A program made the translations under genes and the position numbers. From positions 4,898,001 to 4,962,000 of the forward strand of contig NC_026504.1 of NCBI RefSeq assembly GCF_000182925.2: a DNA stretch of 64,000 bases. The letters are read 5' to 3'. The stretch is from Neurospora crassa OR74A. Lineage: Eukaryota; Ascomycota; Sordariomycetes; Sordariales; Sordariaceae. The notes under the pieces were generated by a model, which searched no databases, was not told the DNA's origin, and saw nothing but the letters and a program-made list of their open reading frames with translations. Below, one piece after another: positions 45,912-59,815 of this stretch (the stretch's first letter is position 1; every line of letters begins with the position of its first letter).

Positions 45912-45970
45912 GAAGAAGAAGAAGAAGAAGAAGAAGAAGAAGAAGAAGAAGAAGAAGAAGAAGAAGAAGA
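45912..45970. repeat. (GAA)~20 trinucleotide repeat
   Basis: Nearly twenty uninterrupted GAA copies followed by a run of A; a homopurine tract of the kind known to form triplex DNA. Confidence 0.95.
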
Positions 45971-46593
45971 AAAAAAACTGCCATTTCTTACCTCTACCTC
46001 TACGTAGGTAGCGACTCTTCCAGGCAAAGGGAGGGAGGGAGAGTCACTTACACTACGAGTCCATGTCCGTCGGAATTAACGCAACGCCAGTAAGTAGCAT
46101 CCTCAGCAACCTTTCTTCCCTTGTTGGTGATTAATAATGGTGATGGTGAGATCGTGGACGTGAACATGCATCGATGAACAATAAACTAACTAACTAACTG
46201 CTTACGAATGGATGTGTAAGGTTTACATCGGAAACAGTGAGATAGCTTTTGGGCGAGCAGGCTGGCATGTCAATTACATACAGTACAATGTGCTTGGTAT
46301 ACAGAGATGTGTGTAATCGACTTGAATGCATGACTTTCTCGGGGTTATAGTAGTCTCGTCCGGGTGAAGAGGAGGATTAATCAGTACATGCTCATAGCCT
46401 TAGATGAGTATCTAGTATACATGGAGAAAACTAAGCTCCGTAGCAAGGTAGGAGGTAACAGGCACAGCGGCTGCGCGTGATACTTCAAACATGGCTCATT
46501 CACTTGCTACTTTACGAGTCGACGAATATAAACAATCCAAAAAAAGACGCTTCGCTATATTCAATTATCCGTCGCTGTCCTTCTATACGCTTA

Positions 46594-49401
46594 TTATTTA
46601 TCCCAAACTTCTTTCGCCTTCGCGGCCTCTTCAGCAGCCACTATAACAGCCGGTGACTGAAGCGGTGATGGTGATGGTGATCGGGACCGTGACCCTTCTT
46701 TTTGTGTCTCTTCTGTTGTCGTAGTAGTAGTAGTAGTCGTTATCGGCGCTAGGACAGGTGATGGTTCCATTTTGACATGCTCGGTAGCTGTTGCTGGGGT
46801 GTCGTCGAGTGAGACTTCTTGCATGCCCTTGTCCTCCTTATCCGCCTTGTCCGACTTGTCCTCAATCTCAACCTTTTCATCCTTCTTAACCCCAGTCTCA
46901 CCAGCATTTTCTTCCTGTGTCGTGATCGTTGTCTTCGTATTATTCGCGGACCTCACCACCTCCGGCGACGCCAGACTCATCAGATTAACGCTCCCCGCCG
47001 CCGTCCCCGCCGTCCCGGGTCTTGATCCGACGCCACCCACCGGCTTTCTCGCAATCCCCCCACGTACTCGTTCAGGACTTCCAAACTCACTCCCCGAGAA
47101 CCCTTCCCCATCCTCACCCTCCACCGCATCCAACATACTCTCCCCACTCAACGCCCTCCTCCTATACGCTCTTTGTTCAACAGTGCTGCTGTTCCCCGTT
47201 CTGGTGGTCCTCACCGACTCCGGACTGCCTGTACCCAGCGGAAGAGCGGCATACGCCCCGTTTCGGGGGGGCGATTGGGGCATGAATGTTTCACGCTCTT
47301 CGGACGTGCTACCGCCGCTGAGAAGGAGGGAGGTGCGGTTCCTGATGGCTTTGGACCAGCCCCACCCTTTCTTTTCTTGTTCCTTCTCCTTGTCCTTTTC
47401 TTCTGGTTGTTGGGATCCAGTTTGTGAAGAGGTGTCGCTGGTAGTCGTAGTATCGGTGGTGGTGGTGGGAGGCACAGGCGCGGTCTCGGTAATCGGTGTC
47501 GACGGCGCCGAACGGCCCCACCCTTTGCGCTTTTCGCCCGCCCAAGCCGTCCAGCTGCTCACAAAGGCGCCGGCTTTACTGCCTACCGTGGACACGGCGG
47601 CCGCTGGCGCCAGTCCTCCTTGTCCGTTTCCTCCGTTCCCGTTCCCACTCCCACTGCTGCCACCCTTTTCGCTACCGTGCTGTTGCCCATTCCCAACAGC
47701 TGCCGCCTCAGCCTGTCGTTGCTTTTCCGCCTCCTCCGCTGCCTTCCGCCTCTGTTCCCTCAAGGCCTCCATGTCCGCATACAATTTATTGAACATGGTG
47801 CTGGCCTTCTCTTTCCCTGCCGCCAGGTTCCGCCCCAGCACCTCCTTGCCGACCGCAAATCTTTCATCCAGATGCAGATCCTGCACCTGCTGCGCGATCC
47901 GTCTCTGCACATCATCGATCGTCAGCCCGCCGGCACAGGGGTGCTTAGGCTCGACAATGTCAAACAAGTGCGAGTCCGTGTGGCCGTCCCAGATCCGGTA
48001 ATTTTCCGTGCGCTTCCAGGCTTCGATAAAGTCGGCGTTGAAGTCGAGCGAGGGGTCGCCTTCGATGTGCGGGAGCAGCATCCGTGGGTTTTGGGAGTGG
48101 ATGGCGAGGTGGTTGTGGTATTTGACGGACGAGATCAAAGACAGCAGGTATTCTTCGAATTGCAGCCGGATGAACTCCTCGGAGCCGACGTAGCCCATGG
48201 TCTTGGGCATGCCCGGGTTGGCGTCGTCCCACGTGTCATTAACGTTTTGCGTGATGAAGTCAATCCAGCGGCGGTCGGGGGTGGACAGGGCTAAGGCGGA
48301 TTTGAGGCTGGGGGAGGTGATGTTGATGGAGTCCTCGTCGAGGTTGATGAGAATGTCGGAGTAGCGGTCTTTTTGCTGGAGCAGCAGAGAGTTGGTGCTG
48401 CCGACGATGTAGGACTTTGTGCCAAAGTCGGCCAGGATGTCCAGCTGCTGAAGGGGGGTGTACGGCCCGAACAAGCTGCCTTTGCCGAAGATTTGGAGCG
48501 GTAAGCCCATGTACGCTAGCAGCGAATTACGATCACTCGTCCGCAAGCTCGTCGGCCTCTGGAGCTTCTTCTCGTAGTTATCCAGCTCCGGACCGGCCGA
48601 GTCTTGCAAGTTCCTCAACAAGCCCGGGATCAGGCTGATGAGTGAAAACTGCATCATGCACAGCCTCTCGCATCTTGATCCAAAGAACAACATCTTGGGC
48701 TGGAGCAGGCAGCACTTGAGCAGCACCAGCGTCTGCCACCGGAACTCGCGCACCAGCTCGCGCAGGCTCATGCCGAGATATAAATCCCTGTCCTCCTCCT
48801 TCTCGCCAAGCAAGGTGCCGCGCGCCTTCTCGTCCGCTAGGCTCTCCTGGAAGCGACGGAGGATCTCAACATCGGTGAACTCGCGCTGTGCGAACCAGGC
48901 CTTTGTGACGACGCTCAGACGTTCGCGCAGCATGCCAAAGTACTGGGGCGAGTCGGCGATGATGACGACGGCTTTTTGTACGGTCGAGCGGGTGACATCG
49001 GCGGGGCGGTTCAGCAGCTGGGAGGCGTCCATCTGGCGGGTGCACGAGATGCCGAAGAGGGAGGTGGCTTCGGGTTCGGAGGCGGTGGCGGGGCGGAGGA
49101 GGGTGAAGTAGGAGAAGTCTTCTGTTGCGCTGTGTCGTCCAATGCATCGTCAGTCTTTTGAAACATGTCTTTTCTTTTCCGAGAGATGGAGGGTAATGGG
49201 GAAGACGTACGCATGAGCTCCATCGCTCAAGGCCATAAAAGGCAACAACCCCCAATCATACTCGGCGGCTGGATCGCTATCCTCGGGTACGCCGAACCAC
49301 CTCTCGACCTCGGGGCCGCGCGCATGGTGAAAGTCGACGACGGCGACAAGCGGGATGAAGCCCGGCTTTCTCTCGGTTGTCGGGGTAGGGGGGACGGACA
49401 T
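46594..49401 (-). CDS. avl9: Late secretory pathway protein Avl9 / DENND6-like (DENN module)
   Basis: 908 residues from exons 49401-49211 and 49129-46594; the 81-nt intron has donor GTACGT, branch CTGAC and acceptor CACAG. Role: yeast Avl9 acts in post-Golgi exocytic traffic; the family carries a DENN-type fold that links it to Rab regulation. The N-terminal longin-like part (IPLVAVVDFHHARGPEVERW, then DFSYFTLLRP after the junction) and the central DENN core (LLQPKMLFFGSRCERLCMMQ, GLPLQIFGKGSLFGPYTPLQ, DILADFGTKSYIVGSTNSLL, DRRWIDFITQNVNDTW) cover about the first 460 residues. A Gln/Glu coiled stretch follows (REQRRKAAEEAEKQRQAEAA). The last 400 residues are Ser/Thr/Gly-rich low complexity with a Thr run, and are probably disordered. 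Confidence 0.88.
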
Positions 49402-51363
49402 TGTCTAGGCTGAGGATCCGGGATCCGGGAGTTGCGACTGATATGCTGTCCGGAATGGCGGCAAAAAGCTACCGCGCGCTTCGCTATATAACTAGAATAT
49501 TGTTCTCGTTTTCACCAAGTCAAGCTATATCCATGTGGTAGGGTAGGTATGTATGTAAGTATATAGAAATTGAAGCGGCGACGGAGAGAATGGCCCAGGT
49601 TGCTTAATTGGGTTGGTAGGGTCTTGGGATGGATGGTACGAGAAGTGGCGGCGGAAGGGGTGGGCCGAGCAATGCCAACGCCAATGCCGTATGTGTTGTC
49701 GCCGTTCCGTGATCCGGAGATAGTGTGGGTATAAACAAAATCTAGGACAGGACGATTTCAAGGCCGCGAAACATTTCTACAACAGTCGCCGGACTGACAT
49801 CCAAGGGAAGGATGGGAAGTTGGAAGAGGACGGACAGGAGGATCGGTCGGAGCTTCTCCCGACAATTCGACGAGGCGCGTCCGTTCGTGACTGAGGTGCT
49901 GTTTGGGCGGGCGGCGGCTCGTGCTTCGTTCCCCAGCCGTCCCACTGCCCACTGCCCACTGCCCACTGCCCACTGCCCACTGCCCACTGCCCAAAGACGG
50001 GAACCCACAGCGCTGAACAACACCTTCCCTTCAACTTACCTTGATGAATCAATCCTCCAATCAGTTGGCTGCCGTTCTATATAGACCTGAGGTACGCATT
50101 GGTACCTAGAGGTGTAAGTCGGCATCGCCGAGTCAACCCATCTTCCTGTAGGTACCATCTGATGTTTGCTCCTCTGTCCCGTTCTCATCAGCGAGTGCCT
50201 CGGGCATGCAACATGCAATTGCGAGAGAGGCGACAGACAGTAAGATGCGGTGACATCGTACATACATATGTATGTAGACATAGGAATGCACACCAAACCG
50301 CCTGACCTACCGCGAAGTCTTGCTAAGGCGATGATCCATGAGAACGATATCGACGGAAACGATGGTGATAGTTTGATCCAAAACACGCGCGTTTTCCCCC
50401 CAAACCAACCGCCAACCGAAAGCTACAGATCGGATTCTGGGTCAACCGTCAACGAGGGAATAGCTACACCTTATTACAATTATCTATTCCTCACCACCCT
50501 CCCCACACCCACCGTCGCTTTTCACCCAATCTTCACCCCCTTTTCACCACCCCTGAGCTAAGAGTCTGATCTTGGCGATCTCCGACTAAACATATTCAAT
50601 GCAAGGCCAGTAATACTCCGACGGGACCTGATGTTACCAAAAAGTCTATCATATACTCGAACTAATCATGTAGAATCTCAACCCTATCGATCCGACCGCC
50701 TGTTTGCCCCTACAACCGACCCCTAACGGCGTGTTTCTGCTTAGGTTACTCCCCACCAAGTGCCTCGTGATCGAATGGATAGCCATCATTTCCACTCATC
50801 CTTTCTCTCCATAACAATACAGCGCCCGCCGCTTGTCCACCATCAGCTTCCTTAGCGAGCTCCAAAGAGTGGCGGTCTCGGCCTTACCTATCATTCCCTC
50901 TCCACGAACGCCATGCATGCCCAAACTCTCCATCGTTGGTGAATATCAGTCGGTCCGGCAGTCAACAAGCGCAAACACCCTCTTTTGAATCCTGGTTTCT
51001 TTTTACTTCTTGTCTTATTTGATCCTAACCCCAAACATCGCCCGTGCCTGGGTACGTGTATTTCCCATGCATGCGTCCTTCTGTCTGGACATACCTGCAT
51101 GCCCTCTCCCTTTCTTTGAAACTTCCCTTGTACCCGAGACCTGGATACAGTTCTCTGATGTGTATCCGCTTCCCCGCTCTTCAAACATTGTAGACAAAAA
51201 CAAAATCGGAGAACCCCTTCAAAGTTAACCGAAAAAAAAAGTGGATTATGACGGTAAGAAATCATGTGGCATGATGTCGTGGTATCATGAAGCCAGGGGA
51301 CTTCTACTCCACCCCTGTGTTGAAGATTCGGCGCCATGTCTCGGACCCTGCCGTTGCCGTGTT
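49402..51363. other. Spacer between AVL9 start and os-2 stop
   Basis: 2.0 kb. The left part is the presumed AVL9 promoter and leader with a seven-copy CCCACTG repeat; the right part is the os-2 3' UTR. No gene is supported. Confidence 0.6.
49941..49989. repeat. (CCCACTG)7 heptanucleotide repeat
   Basis: Seven perfect 7-bp copies about 540 nt upstream of the AVL9 start. Since seven is not a multiple of three, all frames read through it as related peptides, which explains the open frames over this spot. Confidence 0.95.
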
Positions 51364-52868
<1,505 letters not shown>

Positions 52869-53726
52869 TGTGATGTGTGGTGTTGATGTTACAGAACAAA
52901 GGACGGAGTGAGGATTGCTGGAAGACGAAGTAGCCCTGTCTCTGGTGGGAGCGCGGGGCAAGCTGAATGGGCCGAGTGTCACAAACACAGGTCAAACGCG
53001 AGGTTTGATTCAGTGGCGGCAGTGAGGCGATCCGGTGATCGGGCGCTTTGTGTTTTTTGTGTAAGGGAGACTGAGGAGACGGACGACGTCGGCTGGGGTC
53101 GGATGTTGCCTGCGTAGTGCGCACAATAAGGGGATCGGGCAAAGGCTGAGAACGAAGTCCTGAAGGCGAACCGAAAACTTTTGTTTGTCTTGGGAAGAAA
53201 ATATCAGCTTGGGCACCGAGAGCAAAAGTGCCTGGAACGAAAAAGCGAAAGGGAGAGAGAGCGGGTGGGAGCCGAATGCAAGTGGACGCAATGGACAGAA
53301 AAAGGAATCCATCCCACTTCCAATCCCTCTCCAGCGCAACCTCCAGCTGGGCAGCTCAATGGCTCGCAGTGGACAATACAGTGTGCGCCAGGCAGTCGCC
53401 AGGGCGGGGAAGTGCGGAGGAGGGAATTGGCCTTTAGTAGCGGTGGACCTTTTTTTGGTGGGTATCCGCTCGCTTACCTGCAGTAGTTCACTAACAGAAC
53501 TGGGGCTTTTACCCAAATTGACGGGAATTCGGATACCTCTCGGAGGGGCAGCGACACGACAAGGGAAGTGGTGGTTGGCAGGCCGAGGTGCGCGAGGGGA
53601 TCGATGATTGGGAATGCTGGTGTCCGTCGCAACTCTGTGTCGTACTCGATCCGGAATGATTTTCCTCGTGTCGTGTATATTTTGCTTTTTCGTCGGGCGG
53701 TTGGTAGGAAATGTTTTGTGTTGTTG

Positions 53727-53727
<1 letters not shown>

Positions 53728-53760
<33 letters not shown>
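53728..53760. repeat. (GTT)11 trinucleotide repeat
   Basis: Eleven perfect GTT copies about 860 nt upstream of the os-2 start codon. Confidence 0.92.
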
Positions 53761-56700
53761 AAATCTCTCTTGCGATCCAAAGGGCGATTTAAACTAAGAA
53801 ACTGAAGGCCCCGCACTTTCCGACGATGGACTGTTTCTTCACACTTGGCGAGTTTAGTCGAGCTGAGGTCAAAGTCGAATCCTATCAACCGAGCAATATC
53901 GCGATGGGTGGTGGCTGAGGCGTGTATAGGTCCGAGACTGAGAAAAGACCAACGCGCAGAACACGACAGGTTTGAAGAGGAGAGAAAGCAGAGAAGGGAC
54001 GTATGAGGAAGATGAGGAGCGAAAGCGCAGATGATAAAAGAAGGGAAAAAAGAAAAGCGAAGGGGCTACGAGCAGTAAATAGTGTACACGGTCAAGTCTG
54101 TTGGCACTTGGACCTGAACCTGAATCTGAACACACGCACACCCGATGAGCCAGGCAAGGGTGCATGAAGACGCAGCGAGGATGGAACGGGAGGCCGGGCT
54201 CACGGGCAAGGAAGTAGGAGGAACAGCTCGAAACGGTTAATGCGCTACCAGGAGAGGGCCGGCAACTTCCAATAGGGAAGAGGCCAGAGCATGGAGGACC
54301 GACCAGCATGGAGAGCTGGCACCACCCTAGGTACCCTGGCGGTACATCGGCGACCGTCCTCGAGACCAGGAACACGACGCCGGGACTGGAGAACAGGATA
54401 GGTATGCTGAATTTCCGTCTTGTTCAAATTCCATGCTCTGGTTCATCCATTTTCCGCTTTCTCTTTTCTGTCGTTGGTTGGGTACCTGTACCTGTCCCCT
54501 CCCTCCCCTTTGAGTCCTCCCCTCCTTGGTGTGTCTCGCGCGTTCTGCATACATACATATATACCACCATCCACCACTAACTGGTGCTAATTTCCAAATG
54601 GATGTTCCTGTTGTGTCTGATCTGCCGTTAACTGTCTCTGTTAATGCAGGGACATTTGAAAAGGTGAAGATAGCCTCAATGGATGCCATGGATGTCAGGT
54701 TGATGTCTTTTTAGGTGCAGCTTATATGCGCAAGTCAAGCAATCATCCCTTCCAACTGCTTGCAGGTGTCTTCCCTTAACCCCGCAACTTGGCCCGCGGT
54801 GGTTTCCCATAACGCTGGGTCCTTGAGGTTGTCGTGTTACTCTAAACCCTTCGTTCAGTCAAATGCTCATCACAACCATTTCACAAACTACCTACGTTCG
54901 CCAGTCATCTGATAGTGCATAGTAGTCAAGTAGAGTAAGGTAGGTAGGTAGACATGGTGCCAAGACTAGGTGCCAGACGGGCCAGACGGGCCAGACGAGG
55001 GGAGCGAGGGGGACAACGAGGGAGATGCCCGCTCTTACAACCTCCAGAAGGCTATGACGTAGTTGAGGGGTGGGGCTCATGAGCGTTAACCAGCGCTAAC
55101 CACGACCCCTTGTCGCCGACACATGCCAAAAGACCCACTCCCGCTCGGCCTGGCAGGCATTCGCAAGCCATCGCAAGCCATCGGCCGTTTTGCTGAGCCC
55201 CTCCATTTCCCATGGTCCTCTCCAAATCGCGAATTTGGGTGCAATCGGACTTTGATCGAGTAATTCAGCCAATAGTCCATTTGGCGGTGACTAGTCCTAG
55301 CGCAGAGTCGACCATTGATGTTGACACCCTTTCTTTCCCTTGCTAGAAAATTGGGATTAAAAAAATAGAAAAATGAAATAGGTAGAAATCGAATCGGCCG
55401 TCCCTCCGACCGCTGTCGACGAACCAAGCATAAAGCCGCAGTCACGCGCGGCTTCCTGGTCCCGAAGCACACTACCATTTGAACTTGAGTGCTATGATTT
55501 CAAGAAAAGCAGTCACTGTCAGATCGACAAGAAGGGCGATAAACAGGTTGTCAGTGAACGTGTCTGGAGGAAAAGGTCCGGGTTGTGGAACACGAAGGGA
55601 TTCACAATGCATACACTACACACTTGCCTCGCCGTTTGGGAGATTTTCATATCAACGGAGTCATACCCTGGCGATCTGGATCAGGATGCTTAAAGTTCTT
55701 CCAACCAGGCAAGTCCATACCTTCCATACCTTAGTCAGCTCGTTCTTTACAGCCCGCACTCAAAGCTTGGACCATCCTCCCCACACACATCCCCCTCAGT
55801 AGTGTACATAGTAGAGATAGTCTGATAGTGTACACTACTTATGCCCCTGGGCTTTTCCGAGTGCTTGGACTCAGGCACGCAATTCTCACCCAGGATGTCT
55901 ACCTTTTTTTTGGAGGGGGTTTTTTAGCCTCCATGAGTCGAGTCCAAACATCAACCACACATGGTCACTCCACTATTGGCGATAGCCGCGTCATTGACTT
56001 GGCTTGTTCTTCCCGGCAGTCGCCATATATTTCAAGTCTCGGCATTCTTACCTTGGGCTGTTGGAGGTTGCTGGGCTTGGGTATCAACGCAAATTGGCAC
56101 GCATTCTGGAGTGTGGTCGTGGTTGTGTGCAAGTGGAAGTCATTCCCACCACTACCAAGAAGACATGCACCCACCCAGCATGCTGGCCATCTCGATGACA
56201 CCCCCAAGACTTCTCCCAAGAGCCGCCTCGCCGTCCAGACCCTACACTAGTGTAGTTGGATCTCATCCCACTGACCACTCGCAACCGTCCAAGATTCACA
56301 AAGCTCCATTTTCATATCAGAGCTCCTCGACGGCCGTCTCTCTGGCCATGTGGATTCTCCCCATCTCATGATCGGGAATCGGTGATTTCTCTCAAGCCAG
56401 TCCCAAAGAGGGACATCTGGCAACCGTCCTTGTCAAGGGTCCTTGCCGACTCCCACTTCCCGCGCTTTCAGGGCCCCCAACCTCCATCCATCCATCCATC
56501 TACATGCAGAGCCCATCACAGCCAAATCAGCTCACCTCCTTCCCCTCGCTAGCGATGTGTCCGCTGCCCTGGCGCTTATGTATTGATTGATATTCTTCTG
56601 CCACGCCTGCCTGCACGGATCACGGATCATTCCCGTGATCATCAGGGACCAATACACTACTTACTCTTACCCACCGATACTGTTCGGGTTTTGTTGCCAG

Positions 56701-59451
56701 CCGCGCCATCCCATCTCATCTTTTCTTTTGTTCCCATTTCCGAGCTGTTGTTCACGTACCAGAGCAAATCATCTTATCTATCGACCAGCGCCGCCCCCAC
56801 ATCCGCCAGCACAAACGGCATTCATCCTCGCCGAATCAGCGTACGCTTCTCTCACCTTCCCCTCAGTGTCATATGAAGCTACGAATCCAGCTTGAGCACA
56901 CAGAGAACCAGTGCCCAACAATTCTAAACTACACTAGGTGCCGAGTAAGCACGAAGACACTTATGCCGTCATAACTATGTTAAAACCCTTGGTCTATCTT
57001 TCCGCTGTCCCTGCTGTCTGCTGTCCCTGTTGGGGATATCCCCAAGGCGAGGGAAATTCACCAACGAAACCAAAAATAAACCCTGGGCTGAACACATTGA
57101 TTGGTAGGTATGTATGTACATATGTATGTAGTGTACATTCAGTAGGCTGCAGTGCCTGCATGTTGAAACCGGCGCTATTAACATCACAACTACCACACAA
57201 CCATTCCCAAATCTTCCTAGCCTCGTCAATAGCCAGCGGGGTCAGGACGGGGGGGAGCTTCCAGGCCCGTCTTATGCACGATGACGTCGTCGGGGTATGG
57301 TCCAGCTAGCGTATGTATGTAGTAGCGAACCGCGAACCGCCTTCAGGTCCAAGAACGTCCGTCGTCCCTCGTTCCCGCTTCCCTTGTCTTGACTCCCGTG
57401 CCGTGGACCCGGTTAGAACCCTGGATCAGTCACAGGGGCAAGCAGGAGGAGGAGGAAGAGGAAGAGGAAGAGGATAGTACCCTCAATTTTGATAGGGTCC
57501 ACGAGACTTATGTTTTTGCTTATGTACGTGCCGATGCTACTGCTGCTGCCAGTGTGCAGATGCATACTACAGCAAAGGCACGTTTTCAAGGCAGAAAGCA
57601 TGTTCAAAATGATGACTATCGGGTGTTGGCTCTCAATTCGCTAATATTGAACCAATTACTTGCAAGTGTCTTGTCATCGAAATTAATTCACTGCATAGGG
57701 GGATGTCATTCACCTATATACATACATATCCAACTCTGCATCGCAGCCAGGGTCCTCCGTGCATATGTACTGCAGCAGGTCCAGCAGCCAGAGATGCATT
57801 CGCACATTTCCTTACCACAACTCTGGTAGAAACAGCGGAATGAACCTCGCATCCGGTATCTTGCAACGGGAACGAGGAGCGCATCCCCGTTACAACCGTT
57901 GAACCCGGGGGCTGGACAGATGGGTGCATATAGACAAGGTAATTGATCCATCAGAAAAAGAAAAAAAAAAACTGAAGCTGTCAACACCCTCGCTGCCGCC
58001 GGTAGCGTTACAACCCTGCCATAACAGCTACAGCTTCAGCTCACATCTTCCCTCATGGACGCCAGCTCCGGAAGCTACACGACATAATACACTATACTGT
58101 ATGCTGTCGATCACTTCCAGCTCCCCCAGGGCAGGGTTCAGCATCCTCGGCTTGAACGGGGAACCAAGCGGATGCTTTAAGACGAATGTGGATATGCAGC
58201 TATTCACACACTCGCCACCCCGAACCCCTTTTGTCCATGTTCGTCTGCCTGCCCCCCTCGCTTCCCGTTTTGAGCCTCCAGGCCTCTAGTGCAGTGTATT
58301 CTCTTCTAACCCCCCCGCGTCCCCCTTCATCAACGCCTGTGTGCCCGGTCAAGCCGGTGTACTATGTAGCGCAACGGCAGCAGGGATAATGCCATGGGAA
58401 ACAGATCACCCATTTTCTACCATCAACTTCCCATACTGTATCCATCCCGTCCCCAAATCGGGGAGTCGGACAAGGGGCCATCAAGCCATGTCCATGTCCA
58501 TGGAGCAAGCAAGTCCCATCCATCCGTCCATCTGTCCATGATCTCCATCAACGGACCAAAGACAGACAATCGTGTGACAAATACAAGCTCCCTGTCAAGA
58601 AGTTGTTGCACGACTCGTCAAGCTTGACATACAGAGCCAAGAGAACGTGAAGCTATCGTCGACTTCGAATGGCGCCTCCTTGGACGCCGACACTCTGATC
58701 TAACACGCTCGCTCGCTCGCTGACTTGCACGCTGTGGCTCGTGGGCGGACGGAGGCTCAAAACTGGCTGGAGCCACCACGGGCGATCCGCAACGGTGATC
58801 TGCAGACCTCAATCGAGACGTCTGTCTGTTGCTCAACAGTAGTGTACGGGATCGCCGGTTCGGGTCACTCCCGAGAACTGGACCCCTCGATCTGGTCGAG
58901 TTATCTGAATCTGTCTAAATCCCATGATATTTACTTGACTACCTGTTGTACCAGAGTAATGTACTTGCCCGATTCACGATTTAGATATGCACACACCTCC
59001 GGCATGCCAGCTACCGACATAAGAGTACTTGCTTTATGAATACTTGATCAACGGGCTCTACCACGAAACTCTTCGAAAGCCCAGTAGCAACAGCCCTACC
59101 TAGGTACTGACACATGGCATACAAACAGCATTATAGTGACACAGCAGAGGCTCAAATGGCCTTGGATGAAAGTCCACTTGTGTTTCCATGATTTGCTCAA
59201 CTCAGCTGTCACGGACGACCTGTGCTTGCCCATCACTACGTAGTATATGTAGTCTAGTGGATACAAGCACACATATGATTGATGGATGAGCACCAAAGCA
59301 GAGCAGCAACATCGTTCCGCAAGGGTGTTGCAACACAAGCTAGACAGAGGTATGGAGTACAGCCTACCTTACCTAGATCATGTGCTTGAGAAGGAAAGTA
59401 AGCGTGAGTGGTTGTGTACTACCCAGGGGACACACACAAGGGTAACATCAC

Positions 59452-59482
59452 TACCTACCTACCTACCTACCTAGGTAGGTAG
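59452..59482. repeat. TACC array ending in a 20-nt perfect palindrome
   Basis: Five TACC units then AGGTAGGTAG; positions 59463-59482 form a perfect inverted repeat centred on CCTAGG. Confidence 0.93.
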
Positions 59483-59772
59483 CACAGAGTGAATGACACA
59501 ATGAATCCATGAGATCAGGTCGAGATCGTTCTAGAACTTTTCTATACTTCCTACAAGATATAATCACAACCTCTTAGTAGTTGTAGACCCTCACGTCTGT
59601 TACTACCTACCTAGTAACTCAGACCTTGTGTCTTGTTTTATCACTGTACATGCACGCCTTCTAAAACATCGAACTTGTCAAAGATAAAAAATCTTACCCA
59701 TACTCTGAAACATGAATGGTACCTATACAGCTTCACGCCGTCCATCGTCTTTCGCGTCGTACCAAAAGTCAG

Positions 59773-59815
59773 CCTACCTAGGTAGGTAGGTAGGTAAGCC
59801 GTAGGTAGGTACCTA
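59773..59815. repeat. TACC/TAGG array with two palindromes
   Basis: CCTACCTAGGTAGG (59773-59786) is a perfect palindrome; after more TAGG units a second one, TAGGTACCTA, lies at 59806-59815. Confidence 0.92.

Larger units (their letters stand above)
44570..46593. other. Convergent, repeat-rich intergenic region
   Basis: 2.0 kb between the dehydrogenase and AVL9 3' ends. It is AT-rich in the left half and packed with simple repeats: poly-A, poly-T, TACC/TAGG palindromes, CTGA and GAA repeats (listed separately). No gene is supported. Confidence 0.7.

Noticed and set aside
39393-46593. RIP-mutated transposon remnants
   Set aside because: AT-rich patches here are short and microsatellite-like, with no open remnants of transposase or reverse transcriptase and no duplicated segments.
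53599-53605. GATCGAT light-response-like element upstream of os-2
   Set aside because: A seven-base match about 730 nt upstream is expected often by chance; no second half-site pattern was clear enough to claim White Collar binding.
53010-53888. 292-codon minus-strand frame upstream of os-2
   Set aside because: It starts at a non-ATG codon, includes a Thr run made by a GTT microsatellite and is otherwise Pro/Arg/Ser-rich without a domain. It is more likely os-2 promoter or leader.
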